Notes: generated by a model not told the origin, from the sequence alone. A stretch of DNA of 6,339 nucleotides from Clostridium sp. UBA6758 (GCA_002453475.1 DKGY01000033.1:7670-14008); one strand, 5' to 3'; shown: positions 1 through 5,690, counted from the first letter of the stretch. Program-made: numbers and translations.

Positions 1-635
1 ACTGTTCCTTCATTTCTATTTTTTTCACTTATTGCACCAAAAGATATATTAGCTCTATCTTCAACAGTCCAATTTCTAGGTACATATAACTCTACACCAG
101 AAAAAGAAGATTCTATTCTAACAACTCCTTTTCCTTCATGAAGAACGGTATTATCAAAATACACTTTCATTGCTCCAAAGCTACACTTTAAATCTGCTTG
201 TTCAAATTTATCTGTATTTATATACTTAATACTTCCAGCAAATGAGGTCTGTAACTTTATATGACTTTCATCTTCTGTATCAATGGTCTTAAACTCATAA
301 GAATCCCAATCACTTTTACTATGAGCCCACTTAGGATGTTTATTAAAAATCATAGAAAGACCAATACTTCCAAGCAATGCTGCTATTAATACTGTCCATG
401 GAGTAATAGCCGTTATACCAAGCTGTTTATCATAAATAATACAAAGAAATGCTATTGGGAATAAAATACCTGGGAAATTAACTTTTAATAAACTCTTTAT
501 AGTGATATAAACTAAGAAAGCTGTTAATAATATTGTAAAAATATTTATATCTGAAAAATATCCAAGTTTATTGATAATTAAAGCAATTCCACATAATATA
601 AGAAAGCCTCCTCCAAAAATTTTTTCTTTCTCCAT
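1..635 (-). CDS. LiaF-like membrane protein (3' end beyond the window)
   Basis: The frame is open from an ATG at 635 to the window edge (211 codons plus 2 nt), so the C-terminus is missing. The N-terminal ~100 residues contain four hydrophobic segments (about 7-23, 32-50, 53-68, 78-97), including an INKLGYF stretch after the first helix. From about residue 145 comes a soluble beta-rich part (CSFGAMKVYFDN, ESSFSGVELYVPRNW) typical of the LiaF C-terminal / 'cell wall-active antibiotics response' domain (DUF2154 type). In Bacillus, LiaF is a membrane inhibitor of an envelope-stress two-component system; here the partner is instead the LytTR gene 1 nt upstream. The start follows AGGAGAT with good spacing, placed in the last codons of the LytTR gene, so the two are probably translated together. 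The family call rests on by-eye motif recognition; the exact role is unknown. Confidence 0.85.
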   Translation of the reverse strand, partial: MEKEKIFGGGFLILCGIALIINKLGYFSDINIFTILLTAFLVYITIKSLLKVNFPGILFPIAFLCIIYDKQLGITAITPWTVLIAALLGSIGLSMIFNKHPKWAHSKSDWDSYEFKTIDTEDESHIKLQTSFAGSIKYINTDKFEQADLKCSFGAMKVYFDNTVLHEGKGVVRIESSFSGVELYVPRNWTVEDRANISFGAISEKNRNEGT

Positions 636-636
636 T

Positions 637-1092
637 CTATCTCCTCTTTTCTAATAATTTATTTTTTAAAGGTTTATAATAATATCTTGAAACATATACC
701 TTTTTATGTGTATGTTGAAATTCAACTATACTAGATGATGTTAAATTGCGTGTTATTGAGTAGATATAATTTATATTCAATATTGTTGATTTTGAAATTC
801 TCATGAAATCTTTTGGCAAGATCTCTTCTAATTCATAAAGCTTGTATTTTACCTGATATACATTATTAACAGTATGTGCACTAACTGTAGTTTGTTCCGT
901 CTCGAAAAATAGTATCTCTGACAAAGAAATATAGTACTCAGTATTATTTTTGTAAAAAGTTAACTGTTTTCTTTGCAAAAATACATCATTAAGCAGCTTT
1001 TGAATATCTAAAATATCATCATTTAATTGACTACATTTAATAATAACTTCGTCTTCCTTTATTATCTCATCAACTTCAATTCGTATTTTCAT
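637..1092 (-). CDS. LytTR-domain transcriptional regulator (no receiver domain)
   Basis: A 151-residue protein with a LytTR DNA-binding domain at about residues 43-145: the FMRISKSTILNINYI stretch (97-111) and VYVSRYYYKPLK (132-143) are the family's signature segments. There is no response-regulator receiver domain; a short N-terminal region (1-40) starting MKIRIEVDEI precedes the domain, as in the small stand-alone LytTR proteins of Firmicutes that are co-transcribed with a membrane protein. I chose the ATG at 1092 because GGAGAG lies 7 nt upstream and a promoter sits at 1115-1142; the frame stays open to 1227, but the extra 45 residues would overlap that promoter and do not resemble the family N-terminus. 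The next gene encodes a LiaF-like membrane protein, so the pair may form a membrane-controlled regulator acting on cell-envelope or its own genes (inference). Confidence 0.88.
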   Translation of the reverse strand: MKIRIEVDEIIKEDEVIIKCSQLNDDILDIQKLLNDVFLQRKQLTFYKNNTEYYISLSEILFFETEQTTVSAHTVNNVYQVKYKLYELEEILPKDFMRISKSTILNINYIYSITRNLTSSSIVEFQHTHKKVYVSRYYYKPLKNKLLEKRR

Positions 1093-1114
1093 ATCTTCAC
1101 TCTCCACAATATTA

Positions 1115-1142
1115 ATTATATGCTTAGGATTTTCTTTGTAAA
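1115..1142 (-). promoter_or_regulatory. Predicted sigma-A promoter of the LytTR/LiaF-like operon
   Basis: On the minus strand TTTACA (1137-1142) and TATAAT (1115-1120) are separated by 16 bp. The -10 ends 22 nt before the ATG at 1092, giving a short leader that just holds the ribosome site. The match is good, and the position supports the shorter LytTR start. Confidence 0.6.
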
Positions 1143-1253
1143 CAGAATTAAAGTATGTAGTTAATTTCTTTAAGTAAGAGGTAATTTTTCTATAGTTTGT
1201 TACAGTTCCTATAAATAAAAATCTCATTTATTTAGGAAACTTGATTTACATTC

Positions 1254-1327
1254 ACTCGCTGAGTAAGTTATGATAACTAAATCAAAGATTTAGAGAATTA
1301 CTTATGGTACGGCTCTCCTTATAAGTA
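1254..1327. repeat. Hairpin-rich repeat, copy 1
   Basis: Positions 1261-1315 match 5708-5762 without gaps in 49 of 55 bases, in direct orientation. Three hairpins lie in order: ACTC/GAGT (1254-1264), CTAAATC-AAA-GATTTAG (1277-1293, perfect 7 bp), and TACTTAT/ATAAGTA (1299-1305 with 1321-1327, perfect 7 bp). A T-run follows at 1338-1343. No open frame crosses it on either strand; stops interrupt both copies. It abuts the broken end of the lipoprotein pseudogene, which suggests an inserted element. Possible identities are the end of a single-strand transposon (IS200/IS605 type) or a mobile structured RNA; I cannot decide which. Confidence 0.6.
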
Positions 1328-1341
1328 GCAAGTCAGATTTT

Positions 1342-1608
1342 TTACCAGTAAAAAAGATTGTATTTACTCAAATTTACTAAAGATACAGCACTTAACTTTA
1401 AGCTGGACCCTTTATCTACAGGTGTTTTTATATCCTGTGTATATTTTTGTTTGGTGGTGTCCTCCTTGTTTTGATTATCTGTTTTTTCTTCGGTGGTACT
1501 CACTTTGTTTTCTGTAGTTGATTTTCATTCAGATAATGGAATTCCTTTTCCATATGCTGTTAGCAATATGCTCCTCATTAAAAATAATGCTAAAATTTTT
1601 CTTTTCAT
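1342..1608 (-). pseudogene. Decayed lipoprotein gene
   Basis: From an ATG at 1608 the translation begins MKRKILALFLMRSILLTAYG, a typical lipoprotein signal peptide whose lipobox cysteine (codon 19, 1552-1554) reads TAT, Tyr. At codon 28 (1525-1527) an in-frame TGA interrupts it. After the stop the same frame continues as a charged Lys/Glu/Thr-rich linker (KSTTENKVSTTEEKTDNQN) and then a short hydrophobic-patterned stretch (KLSAVSLVNLSKYN) that runs into sequence next to the hairpin repeat and ends at TAA 1342. A signal peptide followed by a low-complexity polar linker is the standard layout of a secreted lipoprotein; the loss of Cys, the stop and the missing globular domain all indicate a dead remnant. 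The original family cannot be recognised. Confidence 0.6.
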
Positions 1609-1712
1609 TATACCTATCCATCCTTTTTTCTACATTATAATTAGCATGGAGGTAATTGCCCAAATTAAAATTAAAGTATTTTGGGTTTATTTTAAAAATA
1701 ATAAAAAAACAT

Positions 1713-1755
1713 AAAGAATAAGCAGAGGATTGTATTAACCCTCTGCTTATTCTTT
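1713..1755. terminator. Bidirectional intrinsic terminator after the ABC operon
   Basis: AAGAATAAGCAGAGG (1714-1728) is perfectly complementary to CCTCTGCTTATTCTT (1740-1754), with an 11-nt loop and a possible 16th A-T pair. It lies 45 nt beyond the stop of the ATPase gene. On the minus strand the stem is followed by TATGTTTTTTATT, on the plus strand by TTATTAAAA, so termination is clearest for the minus-strand operon. The 1609-1712 stretch beyond it shows no gene. Confidence 0.8.
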
Positions 1756-1799
1756 TATTAAAACATATTATATTAAAAAGTTTTTATAATCTCAATATG

Positions 1800-2594
1800 T
1801 TAAGCAAACATAATTCTATCTGAAAGCTCTTCTTTAAAAGTAATTTTATTAAATTCTTCTATAAGATCATTTTTAGTTAAATTGTTCTTTACTGTTTCCC
1901 CCATATCAAGAATTATTTCTCCGCTATGCATCATAAGAAGTCTATTCCCAAACTCTATAGCATGATTTAAATTATGCGTTATCATAATTGTTGTAATACT
2001 TTTTTCTTTAACTATGCTATTTGTAAGGTTTATAATAGTTTCTGATGTTTTGGGATCTAAAGCCGCCGTATGCTCATCTAAAAGTAAAATTTTTGGAGTA
2101 TTTAAAGTAGCCATTAATAGAGAAAGAGCTTGCCTTTGTCCTCCAGATAACATTCCTACCTTTGTATTTATTTTGTCTTCAAGACCTAAATTTAATATAG
2201 AAAGATGATTTTTAAATTCCTCTATCTTTTTTTTATTAACTCCTAAAGAAAGTCCAAAACTACTTCCCTTATTATCTGCCAAGGATAAGTTTTCTAAAAT
2301 AGTCATAGATGGTGATGTTCCTTTTGTTGGATCTTGGAATACTCTACTTATAAATCTTGATTTTTTATGTTCTTTTAAATTTGTTATATCTTTTTCTTCT
2401 AAAATTATATTACCTGAATCTAACTCTAATGCACCAGATATTATATTTAAAAGAGTGGATTTTCCTGCTCCATTACTTCCAACAATAGTTATAAAATCTC
2501 CTTTATTTATTTCTAAATTAAAGTTGTTAAAAATATTAGTTTCATTTATTGTACCTTTATTAAATCCTTTACTGATGGAATTTATTTTAAGCAT
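1800..2594 (-). CDS. ABC transporter ATP-binding protein (amino-acid type uptake system)
   Basis: A 264-residue nucleotide-binding subunit that powers the transporter at the inner face of the membrane. All ABC motifs are present and intact: Walker A GSNGAGKST (39-47), Q-loop Q87 in VFQDP, signature LSGGQ (149-153), Walker B ILLLDE (169-174) followed by the D-loop AALD (177-180), and the switch His at 207 (ITHN). Length and the DPTKGTSPSMTI stretch after the Q-loop fit the 'uncharacterised ABC transport ATPase' group that pairs with PF04392 binding proteins. The ATG at 2594 overlaps the permease stop by 8 nt, and GGAGGAGG in the permease's last codons is its ribosome site, so translation is probably coupled. 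It is the last gene of the operon. Confidence 0.95.
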   Translation of the reverse strand: MLKINSISKGFNKGTINETNIFNNFNLEINKGDFITIVGSNGAGKSTLLNIISGALELDSGNIILEEKDITNLKEHKKSRFISRVFQDPTKGTSPSMTILENLSLADNKGSSFGLSLGVNKKKIEEFKNHLSILNLGLEDKINTKVGMLSGGQRQALSLLMATLNTPKILLLDEHTAALDPKTSETIINLTNSIVKEKSITTIMITHNLNHAIEFGNRLLMMHSGEIILDMGETVKNNLTKNDLIEEFNKITFKEELSDRIMFA

Positions 2595-3462
2595 TTAGAT
2601 TCCTCCTCCCTTTTGAAGAAAACTTAAGTTTATTTAAAATATTATTATCATTCATAACTATAGCAATAACCACTATTAATGATGTTATTAATTTTAAATC
2701 TGTTGGTGGGAAACCTAAATTTAAAGCAACACCAACACTTAGTTTATATAAAAATGCACCTATTATAACTACTGTAGTTCCTTTTAATAACCTACTATTT
2801 TTGAAAACAGATTGACCAAGTATAATAGAGGCTAAACCCAATACTATAAACCCATTTCCCATAGATATATCTGAAAATCTTTGATATTGTGCCATTATAG
2901 CTCCACTTAAAGCTACAAGTCCATTAGATATCATAAGTCCAACTATTTTCATTATTCCTTTACTTACTCCAAGAGAAGTAACTAACGTATCATTATCACC
3001 TGTAGCTCTTAAAATAAATCCAAACTTAGTTTTAAATAAAATATCCATTAATAGTTTAACTACTAAAACCATTAATAATAAAGTTACAACTACTGGTATA
3101 TTATTGGAGAATATATTAGCTTTATTAAATATAGGAAGATTTGCCTTTCCCATTACTCTTAGGTTTATAGAGTATAGTCCTATCATAACTAAAATTCCAG
3201 ATAAAAGATTAGTTATTTTTAAATTTACATGAAGTATTCCAGTGACTAATCCACCAATAGCTCCTCCTATAAATGCTAATCCTAATGATAAAAATGGATT
3301 AATATCCTTTAATATAAATGCTGTAGTAATTGCAGCACCTAAACTAAATGTTCCATCTACAGATAAATCAGGAAAATCTAATATAGTATAAGTTATATAT
3401 ACCCCTAATGCTCCTATAGCAAATATAAGACCCTGCTCTAAAGTACCTATAAAGAAGTTCAT
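2587..3462 (-). CDS. ABC transporter permease, branched-chain amino-acid permease family
   Basis: A 291-residue integral membrane protein with about eight or nine hydrophobic helices (roughly 5-28, 36-51, 57-79, 86-101, 123-143, 172-192, 203-217, 228-249, 257-270), matching the BPD_transp_2 fold. The cytoplasmic loop at about 148-170 (GFILRATGDNDTLVTSLGVS) corresponds to the family's 'LRATGDN...LG' coupling segment that contacts the ATPase. One permease is expected to act as a homodimer. It starts 1 nt after the stop of the binding-protein gene; its ribosome site GGAGG lies inside that gene's last codons (EGGK). It supplies the membrane channel for the substrate delivered by the upstream lipoprotein. 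Confidence 0.93.
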   Translation of the reverse strand: MNFFIGTLEQGLIFAIGALGVYITYTILDFPDLSVDGTFSLGAAITTAFILKDINPFLSLGLAFIGGAIGGLVTGILHVNLKITNLLSGILVMIGLYSINLRVMGKANLPIFNKANIFSNNIPVVVTLLLMVLVVKLLMDILFKTKFGFILRATGDNDTLVTSLGVSKGIMKIVGLMISNGLVALSGAIMAQYQRFSDISMGNGFIVLGLASIILGQSVFKNSRLLKGTTVVIIGAFLYKLSVGVALNLGFPPTDLKLITSLIVVIAIVMNDNNILNKLKFSSKGRRNLNA

Positions 3463-3463
3463 A

Positions 3464-4456
3464 TTACTTACCTCCTTCTATAAGTTTAGCTTTATTCAGT
3501 ATATCTTTATCAATATCTATAGAAAGCTTATTAAGTGTATCCTTATTTATTACAAGTTCTGTATCTTTTAAATTTTTTACAGATAACTCTTTTATGTCTT
3601 TTCCTGTTAACACTTCAGCTGCCATAAGTCCAGCTTCAAAACCAAGATTTTTGTAATTAATTCCTTCTGTAATTAAAGCTCCACCTTTAACATGAGCTTC
3701 TTCCGCTCCAATTACTGGTACTTTTTTATCTACTGACTTAGAAGCTATTATTGCCATTGAAGAAGCTATCATATTATCTGCTGGCGTATATAAAACATCT
3801 ATTTTATCCAAGATTGAATCTAATCCTTGACTTATATCATTTACACTATTTACACCTTTTGATATTACTTTTATATTATTTTTCTTAGCTAATTCATTTA
3901 AATTATTTACTTGGATTTCAGAGTTTACCTCACTAGTATTGTATAAAACTCCTATAGTTTTTACATCTTTAACTATTTCTTGAATAAGTTTTAATTGTTT
4001 TTCTATGGGTACCGCGTCACTAGTTCCTGCAACATTTGTTCCTGATTTATCATTTGATTTTACAAGACCTGCTTTTACAGCATCTGTTACAGCTGTAGTT
4101 ATAATTGGGATATCCTTCGTTGTGTTAAACGCTGCCTGTGCTGCAGGAGTTCCAATAGCGAATATTAAATCTTTGTTACTTGAGACAAAATTGTTAGATA
4201 TCATTTGAGATGTTGCAATATCTCCCTCTGCATTTTGTACTTCTAGATTAAGATTTTCTCCTTCTTTAAATCCCTTAGAATTTAAAGCTTCTACAAATCC
4301 TTCCCTAGCTAAGTCTAAAGCTGGGTGAGATGCTATTTGAGATATTCCTATATTCACAATATTTTCTTGTGATGAAGAATTCCCTTTTGAACATGCTGAA
4401 AATAAAGACATGCTTACTAGAATTGAACTTAATAAAATTAATTTTTTTGCTACCAT
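3464..4456 (-). CDS. ABC transporter substrate-binding lipoprotein (PF04392, TrpX-like)
   Basis: A 330-residue secreted lipoprotein. The signal peptide ends in the lipobox LFSAC (18-22), so Cys22 would be lipidated and tether it outside the membrane. Family landmarks follow: GISQIASHPALD (37-48), FAIGTPAAQAA (99-109), VTDAVKAGLV (123-132), GTSDAVPIEKQ (144-154), and near the C-terminus the EE-H-KGGALITEGINYKNLGFEAG region. This is the ABC_sub_bind (PF04392) fold; some members bind tryptophan or other aromatic amino acids, but the substrate here cannot be read from sequence. I chose the ATG at 4456 because GGAGG lies 8 nt upstream; an in-frame TTG at 4471 overlaps that ribosome site. It is the first gene of the transporter operon, behind a long leader with a terminator. 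Confidence 0.93.
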   Translation of the reverse strand: MVAKKLILLSSILVSMSLFSACSKGNSSSQENIVNIGISQIASHPALDLAREGFVEALNSKGFKEGENLNLEVQNAEGDIATSQMISNNFVSSNKDLIFAIGTPAAQAAFNTTKDIPIITTAVTDAVKAGLVKSNDKSGTNVAGTSDAVPIEKQLKLIQEIVKDVKTIGVLYNTSEVNSEIQVNNLNELAKKNNIKVISKGVNSVNDISQGLDSILDKIDVLYTPADNMIASSMAIIASKSVDKKVPVIGAEEAHVKGGALITEGINYKNLGFEAGLMAAEVLTGKDIKELSVKNLKDTELVINKDTLNKLSIDIDKDILNKAKLIEGGK

Positions 4457-4475
4457 ACTACCAACCTCCAAATAA

Positions 4476-4510
4476 TTTGTTCTTAATTTGTGTAAGATTA
4501 GTAGAACAAA
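4476..4510 (-). other. Stem-loop just upstream of the binding-protein ribosome site
   Basis: TTTGTTCT (4503-4510) pairs perfectly with AGAACAAA (4476-4483) around a 19-nt loop. The 3' arm ends 6 nt before the GGAGG, which it does not cover. It lies downstream of the attenuator, so it would appear only in read-through mRNA; it may protect or expose the ribosome site (inference). Confidence 0.4.
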
Positions 4511-4561
4511 GCTTCAAATAGTATTTTTCTGTAGACAAAATTATATATAACTGTTTATAAT

Positions 4562-4594
4562 AAAAAAACCCCTCCACAAGGTTATATGGAGAGG
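4562..4594 (-). terminator. Intrinsic terminator inside the ABC operon leader (attenuator)
   Basis: On the minus strand CCTCTCCA (4587-4594) pairs with TGGAGGGG (4569-4576) through 8 bp including one G-U, with a 10-nt loop, followed directly by seven T's (4562-4568). It stands about 265 nt after the promoter and over 100 nt before the first ATG, so it would block the transporter operon unless overcome. Its 5' arm can also pair weakly upstream: UCUCC (4588-4592) with GGAGA (4634-4638), and AUUCC (4593-4597) with GGAAU (4604-4608). Confidence 0.88.
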
Positions 4595-4634
4595 AATGTT
4601 TTAATTCCAAAATAATTAACTGTTAAAGTTATAT

Positions 4635-4660
4635 CTCCTACTTATGCTACTGTGCTACTA
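4635..4660 (-). promoter_or_regulatory. UAG-triplet cluster proximal to the terminator (putative HutP site)
   Basis: Reading the minus strand: UAG UAG, 2 nt, CAG UAG, 3 nt, AAG UAG, then GAG, i.e. seven NAG triplets in 26 nt as NAGUAG units repeated at 8 and 9 nt. The last UAG/GAG overlaps GGAGA, which can pair with the terminator's 5' arm. The site lies about 40 nt upstream of the terminator, the position expected of an antitermination control site. Confidence 0.65.
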
Positions 4661-4736
4661 TTTAATATTTAGCATTTAAATATATATAATTAATATATTT
4701 GAATACATGTTTTTAATACCTTATTTTTGTAAAGCT

Positions 4737-4790
4737 TGGTGAATTAATATTTCCTATTCTACTTTTACTTACTATACTTCTAATTCACCA
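4737..4790 (-). promoter_or_regulatory. Long stem-loop displaying UAG triplets (putative HutP site)
   Basis: TGGTGAATTA (4781-4790) and TAATTCACCA (4737-4746) form a perfect 10-bp stem around a 34-nt loop. The loop region holds UAG triplets at 4780-4782, 4772-4774, 4759-4761 and 4754-4756, plus three AAG triplets. The loop is otherwise A-rich and single-stranded, so the triplets would be exposed for a protein. In the UAG set, starts are 8 nt apart within each pair. Confidence 0.6.
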
Positions 4791-4798
4791 TAACATTT

Positions 4799-4857
4799 CT
4801 ACTACTAAACTACTGTTCTACTATTCTACAATTTATATTATCTATACTACTTTTCTA
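4799..4857 (-). promoter_or_regulatory. Promoter-proximal UAG-triplet array (putative HutP site)
   Basis: Ten UAG triplets plus one CAG and one AAG occur in 59 nt at the predicted 5' end of the transcript. The dense part (4799-4828) has seven UAG and one CAG in 30 nt: UAG starts follow each other exactly 8 nt apart in two interleaved series, so the unit is NAGUAG plus 2 nt. Three more UAG lie at 4842-4844, 4847-4849 and 4855-4857. No open frame uses this stretch: it is full of stops. Repeated NAG triplets are the known recognition element of HutP. Confidence 0.7.
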
Positions 4858-4866
4858 TTAAAATGA

Positions 4867-4895
4867 ATTATATATGGCTTTTCCGCTTATGTCAA
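4867..4895 (-). promoter_or_regulatory. Consensus sigma-A promoter of the ABC operon
   Basis: Perfect TTGACA (4890-4895) and TATAAT (4867-4872) with the ideal 17-bp spacer (4873-4889). It begins 10 nt after the stop of the HutP-family gene and points to the leader. Such a strong promoter makes sense when expression is decided later, at the terminator. Reading on from the HutP gene's own promoter could add transcripts through the same leader. Confidence 0.88.
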
Positions 4896-4904
4896 CTATA
4901 TAAT

Positions 4905-5324
4905 TTATAAATCTGCTATTGATCTATGTCCAAGTCCAATTACTACTTCATTTAAATGAAGCAATCCTATACTAAGGAAAATGCATACACTTACATGCTC
5001 ACCATGTCTTGCAACTCCAATTTTTCCGCCTACACTAAGACCATTTGCCTTATCTGCAACTTGCATTATTGCTTCTCTAGTAGCTCCTGCAATAGCACCA
5101 TCATGAACATGGCAATCTTTAATTATCCCAGTTCTTTTAGAGGCAACTAAAGCTCTTTCTATGATTTTTTGAACAGATGAATTTAAGTTTCCACCAATAT
5201 CTACTGCTACAGCTAAAACATTCTCTTTTTTAAATTCTTCTATAAGTTTTTCTTCTTCTTGTCTTGAAGATATAGCCATATTAATAGAAGCTTTTGCTAT
5301 ATCTATGCTATTCTTTTCTTTCAT
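4905..5324 (-). CDS. hutP: HutP-family RNA-binding antitermination protein
   Basis: A 139-residue protein close to the ~148 of B. subtilis HutP. Recognisable family blocks are VDIGGNLNSSVQKIIERALVA (41-61), GAIAGATREAI (76-86), GGKIGVAR (99-106), HVSVCIFLSIGLLHL (110-124) and VVIGLGHRSI (127-136), in the order of the alpha/beta HutP fold. HutP oligomerises and, with a small ligand (L-histidine in B. subtilis) and a divalent metal, binds NAG triplets in a leader RNA to prevent termination. By my own alignment the B. subtilis metal/ligand histidines near H73, H77 and H138 fall on Gly, Gly and Glu, although His72, His74 and His133 lie nearby, so the effector may differ. The ATG at 5324 follows GGGAGG by 7 nt; an in-frame TTG at 5339 is part of that ribosome region. 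The adjacent leader full of UAG triplets is its likely target; no hut genes are seen. Confidence 0.87.
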   Translation of the reverse strand: MKEKNSIDIAKASINMAISSRQEEEKLIEEFKKENVLAVAVDIGGNLNSSVQKIIERALVASKRTGIIKDCHVHDGAIAGATREAIMQVADKANGLSVGGKIGVARHGEHVSVCIFLSIGLLHLNEVVIGLGHRSIADL

Positions 5325-5414
5325 AAGTAAACCTCCCAAACAAGCTATTTATATAATGGTTTTTATATTTCAATAATTCTATAAATCGAAATAAACTTTT
5401 ATATTTTACAACCT

Positions 5415-5442
5415 ATTATATCACTAAGCATATATTTTTAAA
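5415..5442 (-). promoter_or_regulatory. Predicted extended -10 promoter for the HutP-family gene
   Basis: On the minus strand TGATATAAT gives an extended -10 (TATAAT at 5415-5420), with a weak TTTAAA -35 (5437-5442) 16 bp upstream. It would give an 80-90 nt leader before the ATG at 5324. That leader has only three scattered UAG triplets and no terminator, so I see no sign of the same control acting on this gene. Confidence 0.45.
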
Positions 5443-5461
5443 TAAAAAACGTAATTATATT

Positions 5462-5609
5462 AAAAAAGCATTACATCCAACAAAGGCTAGTGCTAATTTT
5501 TCTGATTTTATTCCAATAACCCTAAAATATAAGTGATTCGCCAACACGGTTGCTCAAATAAATGTTCTAAGGATGCTTAGTGCTGGCACACAGAGAATTT
5601 TTTATTTAT
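5462..5609 (-). ncRNA. Candidate small structured RNA upstream of the HutP-family gene
   Basis: An extended -10 TGATATAAT (TATAAT at 5616-5621) would start a minus-strand RNA near 5609. It contains a stem in which GCCAGCAC (5580-5587) pairs with GUGUUGGC (5540-5547); all eight pairs form on the minus strand through one G-U, whereas the plus-strand transcript would have an A-C mismatch. Inside, CTAAG-CATC-CTTAG (5567-5580) can form a second hairpin. A weak imperfect stem (GCACUA...UAAUGC, about 5468-5493) precedes six T's at 5462-5467 and could end the RNA at about 148 nt. It matches no RNA family I recognise. Alternatively it is the far 5' leader of the HutP-family gene or an old transposon end. 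Confidence 0.35.
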
Positions 5610-5690
5610 GCTATTATTATATCAGACTTTGATTTAAAATAAACAATCAATTTTCTAGGTTTAACCACGCTAACTTACTTGTGAAACTCC

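Larger units (their letters stand above)
4457..4860 (-). promoter_or_regulatory. Regulated leader of the ABC operon (HutP-type antitermination)
   Basis: This 400-nt stretch has no gene. From the predicted start near 4859 it holds three UAG-rich regions (4799-4857, 4754-4782, 4635-4660), a 10-bp stem-loop around the middle one, an AU-rich spacer (about 4661-4736), a terminator (4562-4594), a further stem-loop (4476-4510) and the GGAGG of the binding-protein gene. In all, 18 UAG triplets precede the terminator and essentially none are expected to be coding. It follows directly on a HutP-family gene. There is no T-box consensus (AGGGUGG-ACCGCG) and no riboswitch core I recognise, so protein-mediated antitermination is the best explanation (inference from family knowledge and layout). 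Confidence 0.75.

Noticed and set aside
1093..1227. Longer N-terminus for the LytTR protein
   Set aside because: The frame is open to 1227, but a good ribosome site stands before the ATG at 1092 and a promoter lies inside the extension.
4520..4550. Second promoter after the attenuator (TATAAT within TTATATATAAT)
   Set aside because: A -10-like match exists but no -35 at a suitable distance, and such matches are common by chance in this AT-rich leader.
4799..4828. TRAP (MtrB) binding site of (G/U)AG repeats
   Set aside because: TRAP sites use triplets 2-3 nt apart in about eleven repeats; here the regular step is 8 nt, there are back-to-back triplets, and the neighbouring regulator is HutP-like rather than MtrB.
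4457..4860. T-box riboswitch controlling the TrpX-like transporter
   Set aside because: Such transporters often have T-boxes, and there is a leader terminator, but no T-box consensus, specifier stem or antiterminator bulge can be found; the UAG arrays and adjacent HutP gene explain the leader better.
5455..5547. Short minus-strand frame ending GIKSEKLALAFVGCNAFLI
   Set aside because: It looks peptide-like at its end, but has only a GTG inside a hairpin arm with no ribosome site and overlaps the candidate RNA; not strong enough to call.
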